Shown here: positions 28,398-38,540 of the stretch, one piece after another | Numbering within the stretch: position 1 is the stretch's first letter | How the letters are laid out: each line of letters begins with the position of its first letter | NCBI GenBank assembly: GCA_902806565.1 | Contig: CADCXA010000062.1 | Coordinates: 248,001 to 312,000, forward strand | Direction: 5' to 3' | Length of the DNA: 64,000 bases | DNA from: Hypoxylon rubiginosum | Taxonomy: Eukaryota > Ascomycota > Sordariomycetes > Xylariales > Hypoxylaceae | Translations under genes and position numbers: made by a program | The notes under the pieces: model-generated | What the model was told of the DNA's origin: nothing | Databases searched by the model: none | What the model saw: the letters and a program-made list of their open reading frames with translations, nothing else

Positions 28398-29360
28398 ATG
28401 GATCGGAACAAGGCGGCTTTGCCAAACTTCATCGTGGAGGACTGTCCCGACCATCAAATCTCATGCAAGGCATGTCGAGTAGACAACAACCTTGTTCTTC
28501 CTGCTCTTCGCGAAAGCCGCATCCCAAACTTCTATGATGCTGTCATCCCCGCCCCTGCCAATCGCTTCATACCTCAACTAGATGAAGAATTCGGACGCGT
28601 AATTGGCCACGGATTTGTCACGAGAAAGATCATGGGCGATTTTCCGAGGCCAGCCACCCCTGATACGCTACCGCTCAATTATTGCGAAGAGTGTGGCTTG
28701 ACGTGGTTGGAGAGTAAAGCCGACTTCAAAGCAGAAATCTGCCCCAATCCGGAAGCCTACTTCAAACCGGAACCCGGCTCCAAAGTAGAACCTATTTCTC
28801 AAGAAGCTCTAAGCCTTACTCATGTCTACCGTCCATCTATTCCTCGCTCCGTAGTCGTCTTCTTTAGTGGTATATCCATCCAACAGCAACAATCTACTGT
28901 AGGGTCGGTCGGGGTATATTTTGGCCCAGACTCGCCCTACAATTTCTCGCAGCGGCAAGGAGGTGCTTGGTCCCACAGAGCTATAGACCTCAAAGCGGCC
29001 TTGGAAGCTCTGCGCAAGGTGCGGCAGAGCGTTGACGCAGAACGCCAAACTCTGATCTGCAACTCGATGCCCAAAGGCGATAAAGACTCTTGGGGAAACA
29101 TTAAGCGCTTCCGTCTAGTTGCTGCCACAGACTCGAGCTGCGTGGTGGACTGGCTCTGTAGGGAACTCAAGACGTGGACGCTCGTGGGCAGCACCTACGT
29201 AAATACGAAAGGGGAACCAGTCAAGGAAAGCAGGGGCCTATTAGTCATCAAGGAAGAGCTCGAAGCGTTGGCTAAAGCCGGAATTCAGGTTGTCTGGTAT
29301 CATGTCCCCAGGGAGCACAATCAGAACGCGCATAAGCTGATGCGAGAGGCCCTACAATAA
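28398..29360 (+). CDS. Zinc-ribbon plus RNase H-like protein, probably catalytically dead
   Basis: A single-exon 320-aa protein; the ATG at 28,398 (gccATGG) is the first methionine. Residues about 23-26 (CKAC) and 96-99 (CEEC) form two CxxC pairs suitable for binding zinc. From about residue 140 the RNase H pattern appears: a VVVFFSG strand, GSVGVYFG, the AIDLKAALEALR helix, RLVAATDSSCVV, a W-rich linker with GEPVKESRGLLVIKEEL, and VVWYHVPREHNQNAHKL. In active RNase H the acids are D (first strand), E (xAEL), D (TDS) and D (NxxAD). Here the first is replaced (FFSG), the second region reads AIDL, TDS is kept, and the last is His. I infer a non-catalytic RNase H fold, perhaps an RNA/DNA-hybrid or protein-binding module, possibly derived from a retroelement. 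The cellular role is unknown. Confidence 0.7.
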   Translation: MDRNKAALPNFIVEDCPDHQISCKACRVDNNLVLPALRESRIPNFYDAVIPAPANRFIPQLDEEFGRVIGHGFVTRKIMGDFPRPATPDTLPLNYCEECGLTWLESKADFKAEICPNPEAYFKPEPGSKVEPISQEALSLTHVYRPSIPRSVVVFFSGISIQQQQSTVGSVGVYFGPDSPYNFSQRQGGAWSHRAIDLKAALEALRKVRQSVDAERQTLICNSMPKGDKDSWGNIKRFRLVAATDSSCVVDWLCRELKTWTLVGSTYVNTKGEPVKESRGLLVIKEELEALAKAGIQVVWYHVPREHNQNAHKLMREALQ

Positions 29361-30914
29361 GAGGCTCGTCGTTGATTGCCTGCGAGCTACTAGATAGCTA
29401 TGTAGTAGAGCGGAGGCTCTCTCGGCCTTGATGAATTTACAGAGATGTATCCAGCAAGCCTAACAAAAATCACAGAACATACTTTGGCGAGGCGTAGAGA
29501 TTAGGACCTGTGATCTACTGAAAACCACCTTGGCCGAGTTTCCGAATTATCTTATTAGGTCAAGTATTGGTCTGACAATAGGGGCTCCAATGCTACGATA
29601 TCTCATTCGCGTTCCGTCCTGACCCTTTTATGGCTTCCCTTCCCTAGCTCCGGCTCCATGGAAAGATCTTTCTGCCAAGTGTCTAGGTTAGAAGCCGGGG
29701 ATTGACGTAATTTGTAACTAAGACTGCTTATTCTGTTTGTCAGCAGAAATTCCAATGCTAGCCCTTTGATAGTAGATACCTCGGGAATAGTTACGTTGAT
29801 CCATAATATAATCTCATGCCTCCCTGTCGCCATTGTTCGAAACCAGGTCCCTGGGCCGTTAGGTATCTAGTATTCCACGTATCTAATCTAGAAATCCACC
29901 TGGTACATGGGTGCTTAGCCTACCAAACCCATAATATAAAATAATGACGTGCTCCAAGTCCGTGGCACAATGCTGTTAGTGCTGTATTGGTGTCGTGCTC
30001 AGCCTGCTGTGAATATTTCCTCTCAGACCAAAGACCAAATAAAGCTAACTCGGCTAGTGAAAGGATATACGATATGTGCCCTGGATTTAGACCGGTTCCA
30101 CTGTTGTCCGAGACGGCGCAGATAGGTAAACTAGCATCATAGTATGTGTACGAGTAATATGTGGGCCGACCCGTGCCGTACCTAGGGATGAATCAAATGG
30201 CTGAATTACAACAATACTTGGAAAGGAAACGAACGAGTCTACGAAATCAGTTTAACACCAAACGATGCCTTCTTTCCTCTTCGTCAATTCTGATTTTCTT
30301 CTCTCAGGGAATGTTGACCCTTGTCTTTAACAATATCTGAATATATCACGTGGGCGTCCATCTTGCCCCCTGATACAGGGGGTATCCCAATATAGTCTCA
30401 TGTTAGTGCAAGCTAACTGAAATGAAACTTGATTATGTTGGGAGACTGTGCGTGATTACTCAACGGTTATATACCATAGTATCTGAAATTTTAAGATCTT
30501 CCCCAGCTACTAGCCTAGGGTACGGATTCTTCACCTTGTTCACCTATCAACACGGCCAATCGGAGTATCCATGCCGGTAGATTATACCATAGTCCCCAGC
30601 AAGCTCTTATCCAACGCGCTAGACATTGATTCCAGCGACACTAACGCGCCTAGTTCTGTCCAGTCTTGCCGCATCCGCTGTTTTAAAGGGAGAAGTCTGG
30701 AGACATAACCATCTCAACGGCGAGGCGGCACCCATTCGAATGCCTAGCCTGCCTAGCCTACCTAGTCCTACGGTACTATGTATATCCTGATAAGCATCTA
30801 ATTGACCAGACCTGTGGATCTTACCGTAACATTTAACTACCCCCTCACTACACCGCACATCGCGGCACATTTATTATAACGGAGTCACCCGTCACGCGCT
30901 CTCTTGATACGTTT
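29361..30914. other. Long intergenic region, no gene recognised
   Basis: About 1.5 kb with frequent stops in all frames. It contains half-sites of the CCTAGGTA motif (for example near 30,180 and 30,760) that recur in intergenic DNA of this window. No RNA gene or convincing ORF was found. Confidence 0.6.
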
Positions 30915-31023
30915 TTATACTCCAAACTCGACCAGCGTGGTATAAGTAGTTCTGCGGGTGCGGCGTTTGTGAAGGATGGGCGACAGTTCGGCGTCATCGA
31001 CACTATAGAACGGATAGCCCACC

Positions 31024-32013
31024 ATGCCAGCCTCAATGCGGAGAATGACATCTTCGTCGACGAGCAACAGTGGTTGGTACAGTTCCCGAGATGCTACCCT
31101 ACCCATAGGCGACAGGACCATGTCTACCAGTAGCTGGACTACGGTAGGACAACCAGACACGGCGAATGACGAGGGCCTCTTCTTCACCTCGCTGAATTCA
31201 CTTGCGCCTGTAACGGTCGTATTGTTGCACGTTGGGATGAGCTCGCATCTGGAATGGTCTCACACCTGGCCGGAGCTCACCGAGTACCATCTCCTCATCC
31301 CAGACCTCCCACAGCACTCGCGCTCGCGGCACGTCAAGCCCTTCTCCTTCGGTTTAGCCGCGGACCACGTGGCTCAGATGATCCGAGACCACGCGCACGA
31401 CGGACATGCGCACATGGTGGGCTTGTCTACAGGCGGATTTATCGCGATGGAGGTGATTAAGCGGTACCCAGAGGTCGTCATAAGTGCCTTCCTGTCCGGT
31501 GCCACGCCGCTCAAAGACATGTGGAAAAGAATCAACTCGCAACCGAAACTTGCGTTTCTGGGGCTATCGGTCCTGCTCCACAGCCCGAAGAGCCTGCTAT
31601 TCAAAGCGACGGGGTGGGCGCCCGAGTTCCAGAACGACGAGCTTCTGAAGGAGATCAGGCGCAACAACACGTCCCGCTTGTACGAGACGTGCACGCGCGA
31701 GACGAACAATTGGGACCGTAGCGATATGGTAGACGTTGGGAAGAGAGACAAACGCATCGCGTTGGTCGCAGGAGGAAAGCAGGATAACGTCGAGGGTATG
31801 CGAGATATGGGTCAGCTGCTAGAGTCGTTGGGCTCGAACGATGGCAGAGAGTCCCGCGCGTTCGTGGTGAGGGACGCCATCCACGCGTGGAATCTACAAT
31901 TCCCTGTGCTGTTTGCTAGAGGAATACGAGCTTGGATTGAGAAAAACCCGCTGCCGGAAGCGTTTGAGCCGCTGGAAAAGGGGGTGATGCTTGAGGAAGG
32001 GTTGAGCAGCTAA
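31024..32013 (+). CDS. Alpha/beta-hydrolase fold protein
   Basis: A single-exon protein of 329 aa from the ATG at 31,024, or 296 aa from 31,123. The nucleophile elbow is GLSTGG (Ser135). The acid is likely Asp254 (AGGKQDN) and the base His287 (AIHAWN), in the usual Ser-Asp-His order. The oxyanion region is LLHVGMSS (about 67-74), followed by HLEWSHTWPELTEYHLLIPDLP. Such enzymes hydrolyse esters, epoxides or related substrates; the substrate cannot be told. There is no signal peptide, so it is probably cytosolic. The first 33 residues are Ser/Thr/Arg-rich and unlike the family, and the opposite strand there carries an open frame, so the later ATG may be the true start. Confidence 0.8.
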   Translation: MPASMRRMTSSSTSNSGWYSSRDATLPIGDRTMSTSSWTTVGQPDTANDEGLFFTSLNSLAPVTVVLLHVGMSSHLEWSHTWPELTEYHLLIPDLPQHSRSRHVKPFSFGLAADHVAQMIRDHAHDGHAHMVGLSTGGFIAMEVIKRYPEVVISAFLSGATPLKDMWKRINSQPKLAFLGLSVLLHSPKSLLFKATGWAPEFQNDELLKEIRRNNTSRLYETCTRETNNWDRSDMVDVGKRDKRIALVAGGKQDNVEGMRDMGQLLESLGSNDGRESRAFVVRDAIHAWNLQFPVLFARGIRAWIEKNPLPEAFEPLEKGVMLEEGLSS

Positions 32014-32682
32014 AGAGAGAACACGAACCACCACCGACAACCTACTTTTATGAGCCTGTTTATAACAGCACATCAACTACTAATGGACAGCTTTAAAGCC
32101 TAAGATCGAGTTGGCTTAGGATAGGCAATCGGTCGACTTCGAACTACAATACAATTCGCGAGTCAACAGGGGTGCGCAGAGAGCACATAAAGAGTGTTGT
32201 AAAGGTAGATCAAGCTCATTGGCTTAAGAATTGGCTTGTGATTATTGTTCTAAGAGACAAGGAGAAGGATACGTTTAGCAGCAGGGAGGATTAGGAATTA
32301 TACCCAGATGTCTATTAGATTAGTTCGAAGAGCGATGGAGTTTCCGGATAGTTAAGATACCCTATTGATGTCTTGCAGACTCGAAATTGTGAAGCGGCTA
32401 GGTTCTAAGTTGTAACACTTACTTGCAACCTAGAGAAAAATTGCAGTTTTATCATATTCTCGAGAGGATCCTCATTCACCATCCTACCACCAACAGCTGC
32501 CTTAGGAGGTAGCTATGTTTGGAAACAACCTTGACCATATGCGTACATATGAGTTATCTCTTCACATCAGTGATCAGTGTTGGGAGACATAACATTAAGT
32601 TGTGCTGGTCGCCTATTTATAAGCTTCATGCCAGCATCTGAGAAAAAGGCTTCATCCACGACATTTCTTGCCTATTCTAGGT
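32014..32682. other. Intergenic, no feature recognised
   Basis: About 670 bp with no convincing ORF or RNA gene. It holds the 3' end of the hydrolase gene and any promoter of the small ORF at 32,683. Confidence 0.5.
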
Positions 32683-32985
32683 ATGAATTGCTTCAAGTCT
32701 AAGTCGAAAAAGCCTTCGGCTGGCTCCACCGGCCAAAAGTCTGCTAGTGTACGTCCAGCATCGTCAAGTGCAGTGCAGTCGAAGCCTACATCACAAACAA
32801 CACATAATATTCAACCTCCGGCAAGCCTCTCGGAGCTTAGTAAGGCAGATAGTAACGCTGCTCCGGGCAATAGCCATAGAAAAAGCTACAAGAAATGGAA
32901 CGAAGTTGCTGCCAATGTCGCACTTAACCAGAGTGCCTGTGTTCGGGATCGTCCATTCTTGCCTGATTACCTGAGAGATCCTTAG
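32683..32985 (+). CDS. Small Ser/Lys-rich hypothetical protein
   Basis: A 100-aa frame starting MNCFKSKSKKPS. A cysteine next to a basic cluster at the N-terminus could direct palmitoylation and membrane attachment. The middle is low-complexity Ser/Thr/Gln/Pro; the last 30 residues (KKWNEVAANVALN, RDRPFLPDYL) look more ordered. I recognise no family. A second frame overlaps it, so it could be chance or the first exon of a longer gene. Confidence 0.35.
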   Translation: MNCFKSKSKKPSAGSTGQKSASVRPASSSAVQSKPTSQTTHNIQPPASLSELSKADSNAAPGNSHRKSYKKWNEVAANVALNQSACVRDRPFLPDYLRDP

Positions 32986-33796
32986 GGCTATGCAAGATGG
33001 AATGCAGTTATTAAGGGGTAAGTAAACTCTAACAAGTCAAAGCTAGTGCTTTTAACACTCTTTTAATATAAACAACTTCAAAATAGCCTCTTTAGAAGGA
33101 GGTGACACAAAGTCTTTGTCAACTAAAATTTAATAACAACTAAAAATAATTTGTAATTCATAACTGTTTGTGGTCGACTCGTAGTCCAAGTGATAATATG
33201 ACAGTGCTCGTAACCTTCCACACCGTACCGGCAATATCTAACGTCATCAAAATTAATATCATAGTATCAAATTTTACATCAGCTTGCTTCCTTTTGGGAT
33301 AAAATGTTCTCATTCTCTGTTTGCCATTGATTGTCACTATCACCCCTTTTTGACATACGTGGGAAATGTATGTAAACGTTAAAGAGAATGATTACCTGAG
33401 ATCGAGGAATGGTCTACTCGAAAGTAGTTCGACATAAGATTACCATCCGATCCAAAGACAAAGAAAATGCTACGATTCGGAAAGTTTGACTACTACATAA
33501 TAATACGTATGGCACACTATTAAGATAGCGAAAACGACAGAAGTGCCATCATTATGCATCAAGATTGCTTCAACTCCAGGTGTAAGTGCTACACGGTTTG
33601 AGATCAGACCAAGCACACAGAACTATTTAAGCCTAGGAACCCTCCCAGTATTTTCCTGATCTTCACTTTCGAACCCATCACCAATCACTGCAGCTTAGAA
33701 GACTTTCAAACCAACACCGGTCACAACAGCTGAGAAGAATTTCAAGCCCAGGCCAATCGCTATTATTAAAGACTTCCGAACACGAGGTCAGCAACG
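32986..33796. other. Intergenic, no feature recognised
   Basis: About 800 bp of moderately AT-rich sequence with no convincing coding region. The end of this stretch is the leader of the small CxxC gene. Confidence 0.5.
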
Positions 33797-34046
33797 ATGT
33801 CGTCTCAAGGTGGAGATACGAACAAGGGCAACTCGGGTGGCGAGGGCAAGGCCGAGGAAAAGAAGAAGGAGGAGGCACCCAAGGTACGTATCGTACTTGA
33901 GCCACAGTAAAGGTATACTCTACTGACTTAAATGATTCCATGTCAAGGCCCCAGGTGTACGCTGCAAGCCCTGCCTCGAGAAGGGAGTTGAACGGTGGGT
34001 TTTCAGTGGACGAGACTGTCCTCACTGTGGTACTTACGCACCGTAA
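33797..34046 (+). CDS. 61-aa double-CxxC zinc-ribbon-like protein, two exons
   Basis: Exon 1 (33797-33883) encodes 29 residues, MSSQGGDTNK followed by a Gly/Glu/Lys-rich segment. A 64-nt intron (33884-33947; GTACGT start, CTGAC branch site, AAG end) leads in phase 0 to exon 2 (33948-34046). Exon 2 encodes VRCKPCLEKG and RDCPHCGTYAP, then stops. The two CxxC pairs 18 residues apart, with WVF between, make a compact putative zinc ribbon; the preceding part is charged and probably disordered. The exact splice, the sensible Kozak context (acgATGtc) and the cysteine pattern support a real gene. Function and localisation are unknown. Confidence 0.65.
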
Positions 34047-34669
34047 CTTTGGTTATTGAAGAATGGTATGCTATTTCTATCGTACATTTGATTACCTCCA
34101 CCTATTAACTGTCGATCAGAGTGTGGTTATTCAGCGACGAAGCTCGGCTCGGCGCAAAACATTCGCTCGGTATTCATTTTCTCTACATCGAGACTCGCGA
34201 TGATTTCATGCCATAATCGTTATTATGTTTATTACGTACAGGGAGTTTGCGGCTGCTCTGATGGGAACCCCTGACCGGGCATGCTCCTCTGCACAACGAG
34301 TCAGTCTGAAGCAAACGGTCTGTCATTCACACTATCAGTATGCTGCTAGAAGCATCCTGGACGCTCATTAGCTCTCCTATTTCTTGTCCCACTTGTGGGT
34401 TTTGGGGCTGGGGTAGGAATTCACTCGCTCCAGTACGCACTGGTGCGCCTGAACTTCATCACAATAACACGACACCCTCATGGAAGGAAGAAGATATTCG
34501 AGATCTCGGAATAGTCTGTGCGGGTCCAGTATTGTTATTCTATACCCCTAGCCAGTTTTCCACGAAACAGCTCATAGGAGCAAAATAGGACCTCAAGTCT
34601 AAAGAATTTATAACTTGTTGTCAAAAAATTGTTCCATCTTCCTGGTTGGCCAAGGTCTTCCTCCCAAAA
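34047..34669. other. Intergenic between small CxxC gene and tRNA
   Basis: It contains possible 3'-UTR intron signals just after the CxxC gene (a GTATGC near 34,069 and CAG near 34,120) but no supported coding region. Confidence 0.4.
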
Positions 34670-34760
34670 GGCTTCGTGGTCTAGCGGTATGATACTCGCT
34701 TAGGGTTAACCCTCAAGCTCCGTTTGCGAGTGGCCCCGGGTTCGATTCCCGGCGAAGCCC
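34670..34760 (+). tRNA. tRNA-Pro(AGG) with 19-nt intron
   Basis: The acceptor stem GGCTTCG pairs perfectly with CGAAGCC, with discriminator C at 34,760. The D-arm has GGTCTAGCGGTATGAT (A box) and the T-arm is CCGGG-TTCGATT-CCCGG (B box). The anticodon stem CTCGC/GCGAG encloses TTAGGG and T, giving anticodon AGG (34,702-34,704). An intron at 34,706-34,724 lies one base 3' of the anticodon, the standard site for tRNA endonuclease. Part of the anticodon loop plus the intron start (AGGGTTAACCCT) is self-complementary and could form the splicing helix. A T5 tract follows. Confidence 0.95.
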
Positions 34761-34763
34761 TTG

Positions 34764-34768
34764 GTTTT
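34764..34768 (+). terminator. Pol III T-tract terminator
   Basis: TTTTT four bases after the tRNA discriminator base, the standard stop signal of RNA polymerase III. Confidence 0.8.
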
Positions 34769-35024
34769 TGCACTAATTTGAAAATTCCATCATGCCAATT
34801 AAGACTCTAGTCATTTTGCCTTAACAAAAGCCCCTTTTAGCTCTAACAATACACATTGCGTTAGAATAGCCGCACCCAATTGGTTTTTAAGTCGTAGGTA
34901 AAATAGGGGTTAGATTATGTAAGTTGTGCTCTCCCATCATGTGTCTCCATTACGAAATACTTGAAACCTCCTTTACTCCAATCAAGACAGAGTAGAGGGG
35001 TCATATCACTAAGATACTGTCATG

Positions 35025-36120
35025 AGGCCAACCGTGTGATAAGGAAATAACCACCCTGCTGCACGAAGAGCTACGAATTTAGGGGGCTACCAAGTTCGGT
35101 GTAGGTATATACAGATAAAGGGGTATAGGAACCAAGGGGCTATCTCCTATGCTATCCCCTTTCCCTACCAACAGACCTGTTGTCACGAGACAGTCCAAGC
35201 GATGAGGGAAACTAAGACGTTGTTGCACAAGGAGCTATAGACCTAACAGCTACGAGCGTCTTCGTATATACAAAAATGACGGACAAAGAAGCCTGTCGGG
35301 CAAGGGAACTCATCGTTCGCCTCCGATACCCCTGGTAGTACGAGCACCCGATACCGCCATCCTAGGGGTCACGATACCTCCTGGATAGTAAGGGCTAGGT
35401 TTGTGTAACAAGACCTAAGTCCTGACACCCATGAGCGAGTGGATAGTCCCCGATCAAGGGAACGGTGGAACAAGGCCATCGTAACATGACTAAATATCCC
35501 GGTGAGATTGAGGAGCATGTTTTTCAGCTTGCAATTTCCGAGACTGTTTCTCGGGAAGCGCTGCCGTAGAGCGATGCAACTGGCTGTGGGTAGTGGGCAC
35601 CTAACCTGCCGGAATATGATGTCTGGGGTTTCAGGATTGAGTGTCCATGATACATGAATTTTTCATATTATCATGTTTCGTTTGTCAGGGGTCATGAAAA
35701 CGGCTTTATGTTCTTTTCAAAATTTCTCCTACTTCACGTCTCTTACTTCATGTCTCCTATTGACGTCGCTTGTTTGCATCATCAAAGTTGGTATACATTT
35801 AATTTTTTCATTAATCCATGTGTCACAAAGCCAACCATGCGAGAAGGAAACAAGTATGTTGTTCCACGATGAGCTATAAAACCAGGGGGTTACTAAGTCT
35901 CGTATGTATACAGGAGGTCAGGACAAAGGGACCTATACGCCTCGAGGCCTAGCTCCCAAGCTTATCCCTTCCTTAATACCAACTAGCCCGTAGCCCCTAT
36001 CCAGGCCCCTTAGCCCCTTTTCCAGGCCATGGGGAACTCGTAATTCCTACCCAGGCCCCAAGGGTGACCAACAGGTCCGTAGCCCTACCAAGATGGTAAA
36101 GGCTAAGGCCTTGACACCAA
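35025..36120. repeat. Three degenerate copies of a dispersed repeat
   Basis: A recurring module reads roughly GAnAAGGAAA..., TGTTGCAC, GAGCTATA, then AGGGGGcTACcAAG, GTATGTATACAG, AAGGG...CTATaC, and CTAGCTCC-AAGCTTATCCCTT-ACCAACAG. Copies start near 35,030, 35,195 (shorter) and 35,825, all on the same strand. Similarity is perhaps 60-75 percent by eye. GGCCCC/TAGCCCC short repeats follow at about 35,990-36,060. No transposase or reverse transcriptase frame is present. This is probably an old non-autonomous element or nested fragments; unlike the AT blocks it keeps normal G/C content. Confidence 0.5.
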
Positions 36121-36445
36121 GAATGACAAGTCCCATCTCGTGATATAGGACCGGATAAACAGGCTCTCTTTACACTTCAATGAATGGCATCACAGATCTC
36201 TTACTACACGGCCTCACATCAACACAAGACCAGGTACTAAAAGAGTAGTACTACTTCGTGTACCTAGGTAGGTATTTATATATTAAATTTTATCTGACAC
36301 TGATAAGGGTATTCTTCGGTTTCAACAAACCAGGCGAGCATAGTCATCGCCCAAGGAGACTCCACTCCATAGCCAATCCATTATGTACCCACCCAAAGCC
36401 GCGCACAACGCAATAGCGGATAAAACCTACGGACGTGCCACAATT

Positions 36446-38540
36446 TCAAGAGCCGATCACGGGGTTCTTGTCCAATCCTTGCGCGTGCCGGATCTTCTCC
36501 TGCTCCGCCTGCTGCGCCTCCACGGCCGCGAGGTCCACGTCTTGGTTCTGGCTGCCCCGGAACAGGCTGTCGGGCAGGGCGTTGAGGGCCTCCTCCTCGC
36601 GGTCCAGCGCGGCGAAGTTGTACCAGAACCCGACGCCGCCGAGGGCCGACAGGATGGCGATCGTCATGTACAGCCACACGAGGTACGGGTCCGTGGCCAG
36701 GGGCACGAAGGCCTGGCTGATGGCGGCCGAGAAGGCCTGCGAGAACCAGAACACCCCCGTCACCATGCCCCGCATGTTCCGCGGCGCCTTGGTGAAGGCG
36801 TACTCGAGCCCCGTGATCGACGAGCAGATCTCGGCGAACGCGATGATGACGTACGCCGGCGTCTGGATCCACACGGTCAACGGTGCTTTGAACTCGCGCT
36901 CGGCAGCGTCGGCCGTGAGATTGCGAACTTCTCTGCAGTTTTCGATAAAGCCGTATCCGGAGATTTCTCGGCACGGAGATAGCATGTAGATGTAGTGCTG
37001 AATGATGGCTGCGATCGCCATCGATATGGTGGAGAGAGCAAAGCCGATGGTGACCTTCTTGATAGGCGTGAGGTTGATATGAACACGTCTTAGGGCGGGG
37101 TAGACGAATTTGTCGACAATAGGAATGAAGATCAACAAAGCGATGGGGTCCAAGTTGTTCACGACGTCGTTCGGTACGCCGTTGAGAATCATGGTAGAGG
37201 CTTGAGAAACCAGGTTGCTGTTCAGCTGGTTGTAGGAGAGCCAGTAGATAGGGTACCAGACGAAAACGGCGCAGGCCTTCAGACCACGGCGCACCTCATC
37301 AACCCAGTGGTCATCGAAAGTCATCCAGGCCGGGCGCTCGGACTCGGGAATGTTGCTCGGCTTGACCCTTTCGAAGAAGCCTGGGGCGCGAGCGTTCTTG
37401 ATAGTAGTGATAGGGTTGAGAGACCAGCGACCTTTCATCGATAGACGAATCAAAGCCAGGGCCTTTCCGAGCACGGAACCGGTCGGTGGGTTGCGGGTGT
37501 ACCTGCTCTTAAACGCGAGCAAGACTAACGGACAGAAGATGAAGAGACAGGTCGGCAGGACGAACGAAAGCCAAAAGCCCACGTATTTCTCGGCGTACAC
37601 CATTGCGATAGACCCGACGAGGGATCCTACGTTGATGAAGAAATAGTAGCGCATGTAAATAACGGAGATGGTCAGGATGGGATCAACGACGACGCGCTCG
37701 CCGCTCTTCAAGGTCTTGACAATGGCCCTCGGCTGCTCGTGCTCGTATTGCTCGGCAATCATAGGCGAAATATTGGCTTTGAAAAATCCAACGCCGATGC
37801 CGAAGAAGATGAGACCTACGGAGAAGCAGCCAAGCGCACCGGTCGGGTTGGCGATTACCGGAGGCAGGGCCGAGACGATAAGAATGATGTGGCCGAACAT
37901 GGCTATCACGACGGCGGCGTGAATCGTTTTATATTTGCCCCAGTACGTGTCGGAAACCCATCCACCTGTATCAGAATAGCTCAACATCAATTATTTCCCA
38001 GATATCGGGACCCGAAGGTCGCTGCTTACCGAATAGAGGCATCACATAAGACCAGAAGCTGTTGAACAATACCAAGCCGGTGGAAGCCTGTTGGCCCCGG
38101 TCGAGAGCACCGGCCTGTAAGTCGGTGCCACCCGCGCCGGTGGTAGAACCCGCGGGAAGAGGTTGGGAGATGAAGTTGACGACTATCAAAAATCAATCAG
38201 ATTCGGCGGAGCTAGAAATTTACAAGTCCAGGCGCATGTTAGACGTACAGACAGCAGTGGTTCCATAGTACGCGAATCGCTCGCACAGCTCGATGAAAGC
38301 GATGGTGTAGATGACCCAGTTGATTGGCCCCTTGACGCGACGCAGGGTATCGAGCTCTTCTTTCGTGGGGTACTCCTCGCCGTTGGGTCCCCTGAGGGGG
38401 ATCTCGTCTATATCCGACCCGGGGCCTGAAGTGACGGCGGCGAGACCTGATTCCTTGTGCGCTGCCTTCTCTTCAATGACAGGGTGGCTATCATGGTGAA
38501 CGGCCTCGACACCGTCGCGAGTCGTGTCGGTAGACGACAT
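36446..38540 (-). CDS. PTR2: POT/PTR2-family proton-coupled oligopeptide transporter
   Basis: Three exons (38540-38249, 38182-38030, 37965-36446) give a 654-aa protein; the introns are 66 and 64 nt with GTACGT/GTAAGC donors. The N-terminus is a hydrophilic cytosolic tail of about 70 residues. Next come the family's ELCERFAYYG motif (residues 84-93, the ExxERFxYYG proton-coupling signature), TTAVFVNFISQPLP, GGWVSDTYWGKYKTI, the RYYFFINVGSL and GFWLSFVLP region, and about 12 membrane helices ending near LSALGGVGFWYNF. The tail is acidic and Gln-rich. It should import di- and tripeptides at the plasma membrane with protons. Fungal PTR2 genes usually respond to nitrogen source; no specific site was identified here. 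The symbol is a family assignment and orthology is not proven. Confidence 0.95.

Noticed and set aside
34340..34588. 82-codon ORF with a CPTCGFWGWG stretch
   Set aside because: No supporting splice sites, no second cysteine pair, atypical composition; likely chance.
34700..34716. GGGTTAACCC as an internal telomere-type repeat
   Set aside because: A single palindromic unit fully explained by the tRNA anticodon loop and intron.
36383..36989. Long plus-strand ORFs antisense to PTR2
   Set aside because: They mirror the GC-rich third codon positions of the transporter gene, and their composition (Arg/His/Val-rich) is not protein-like.
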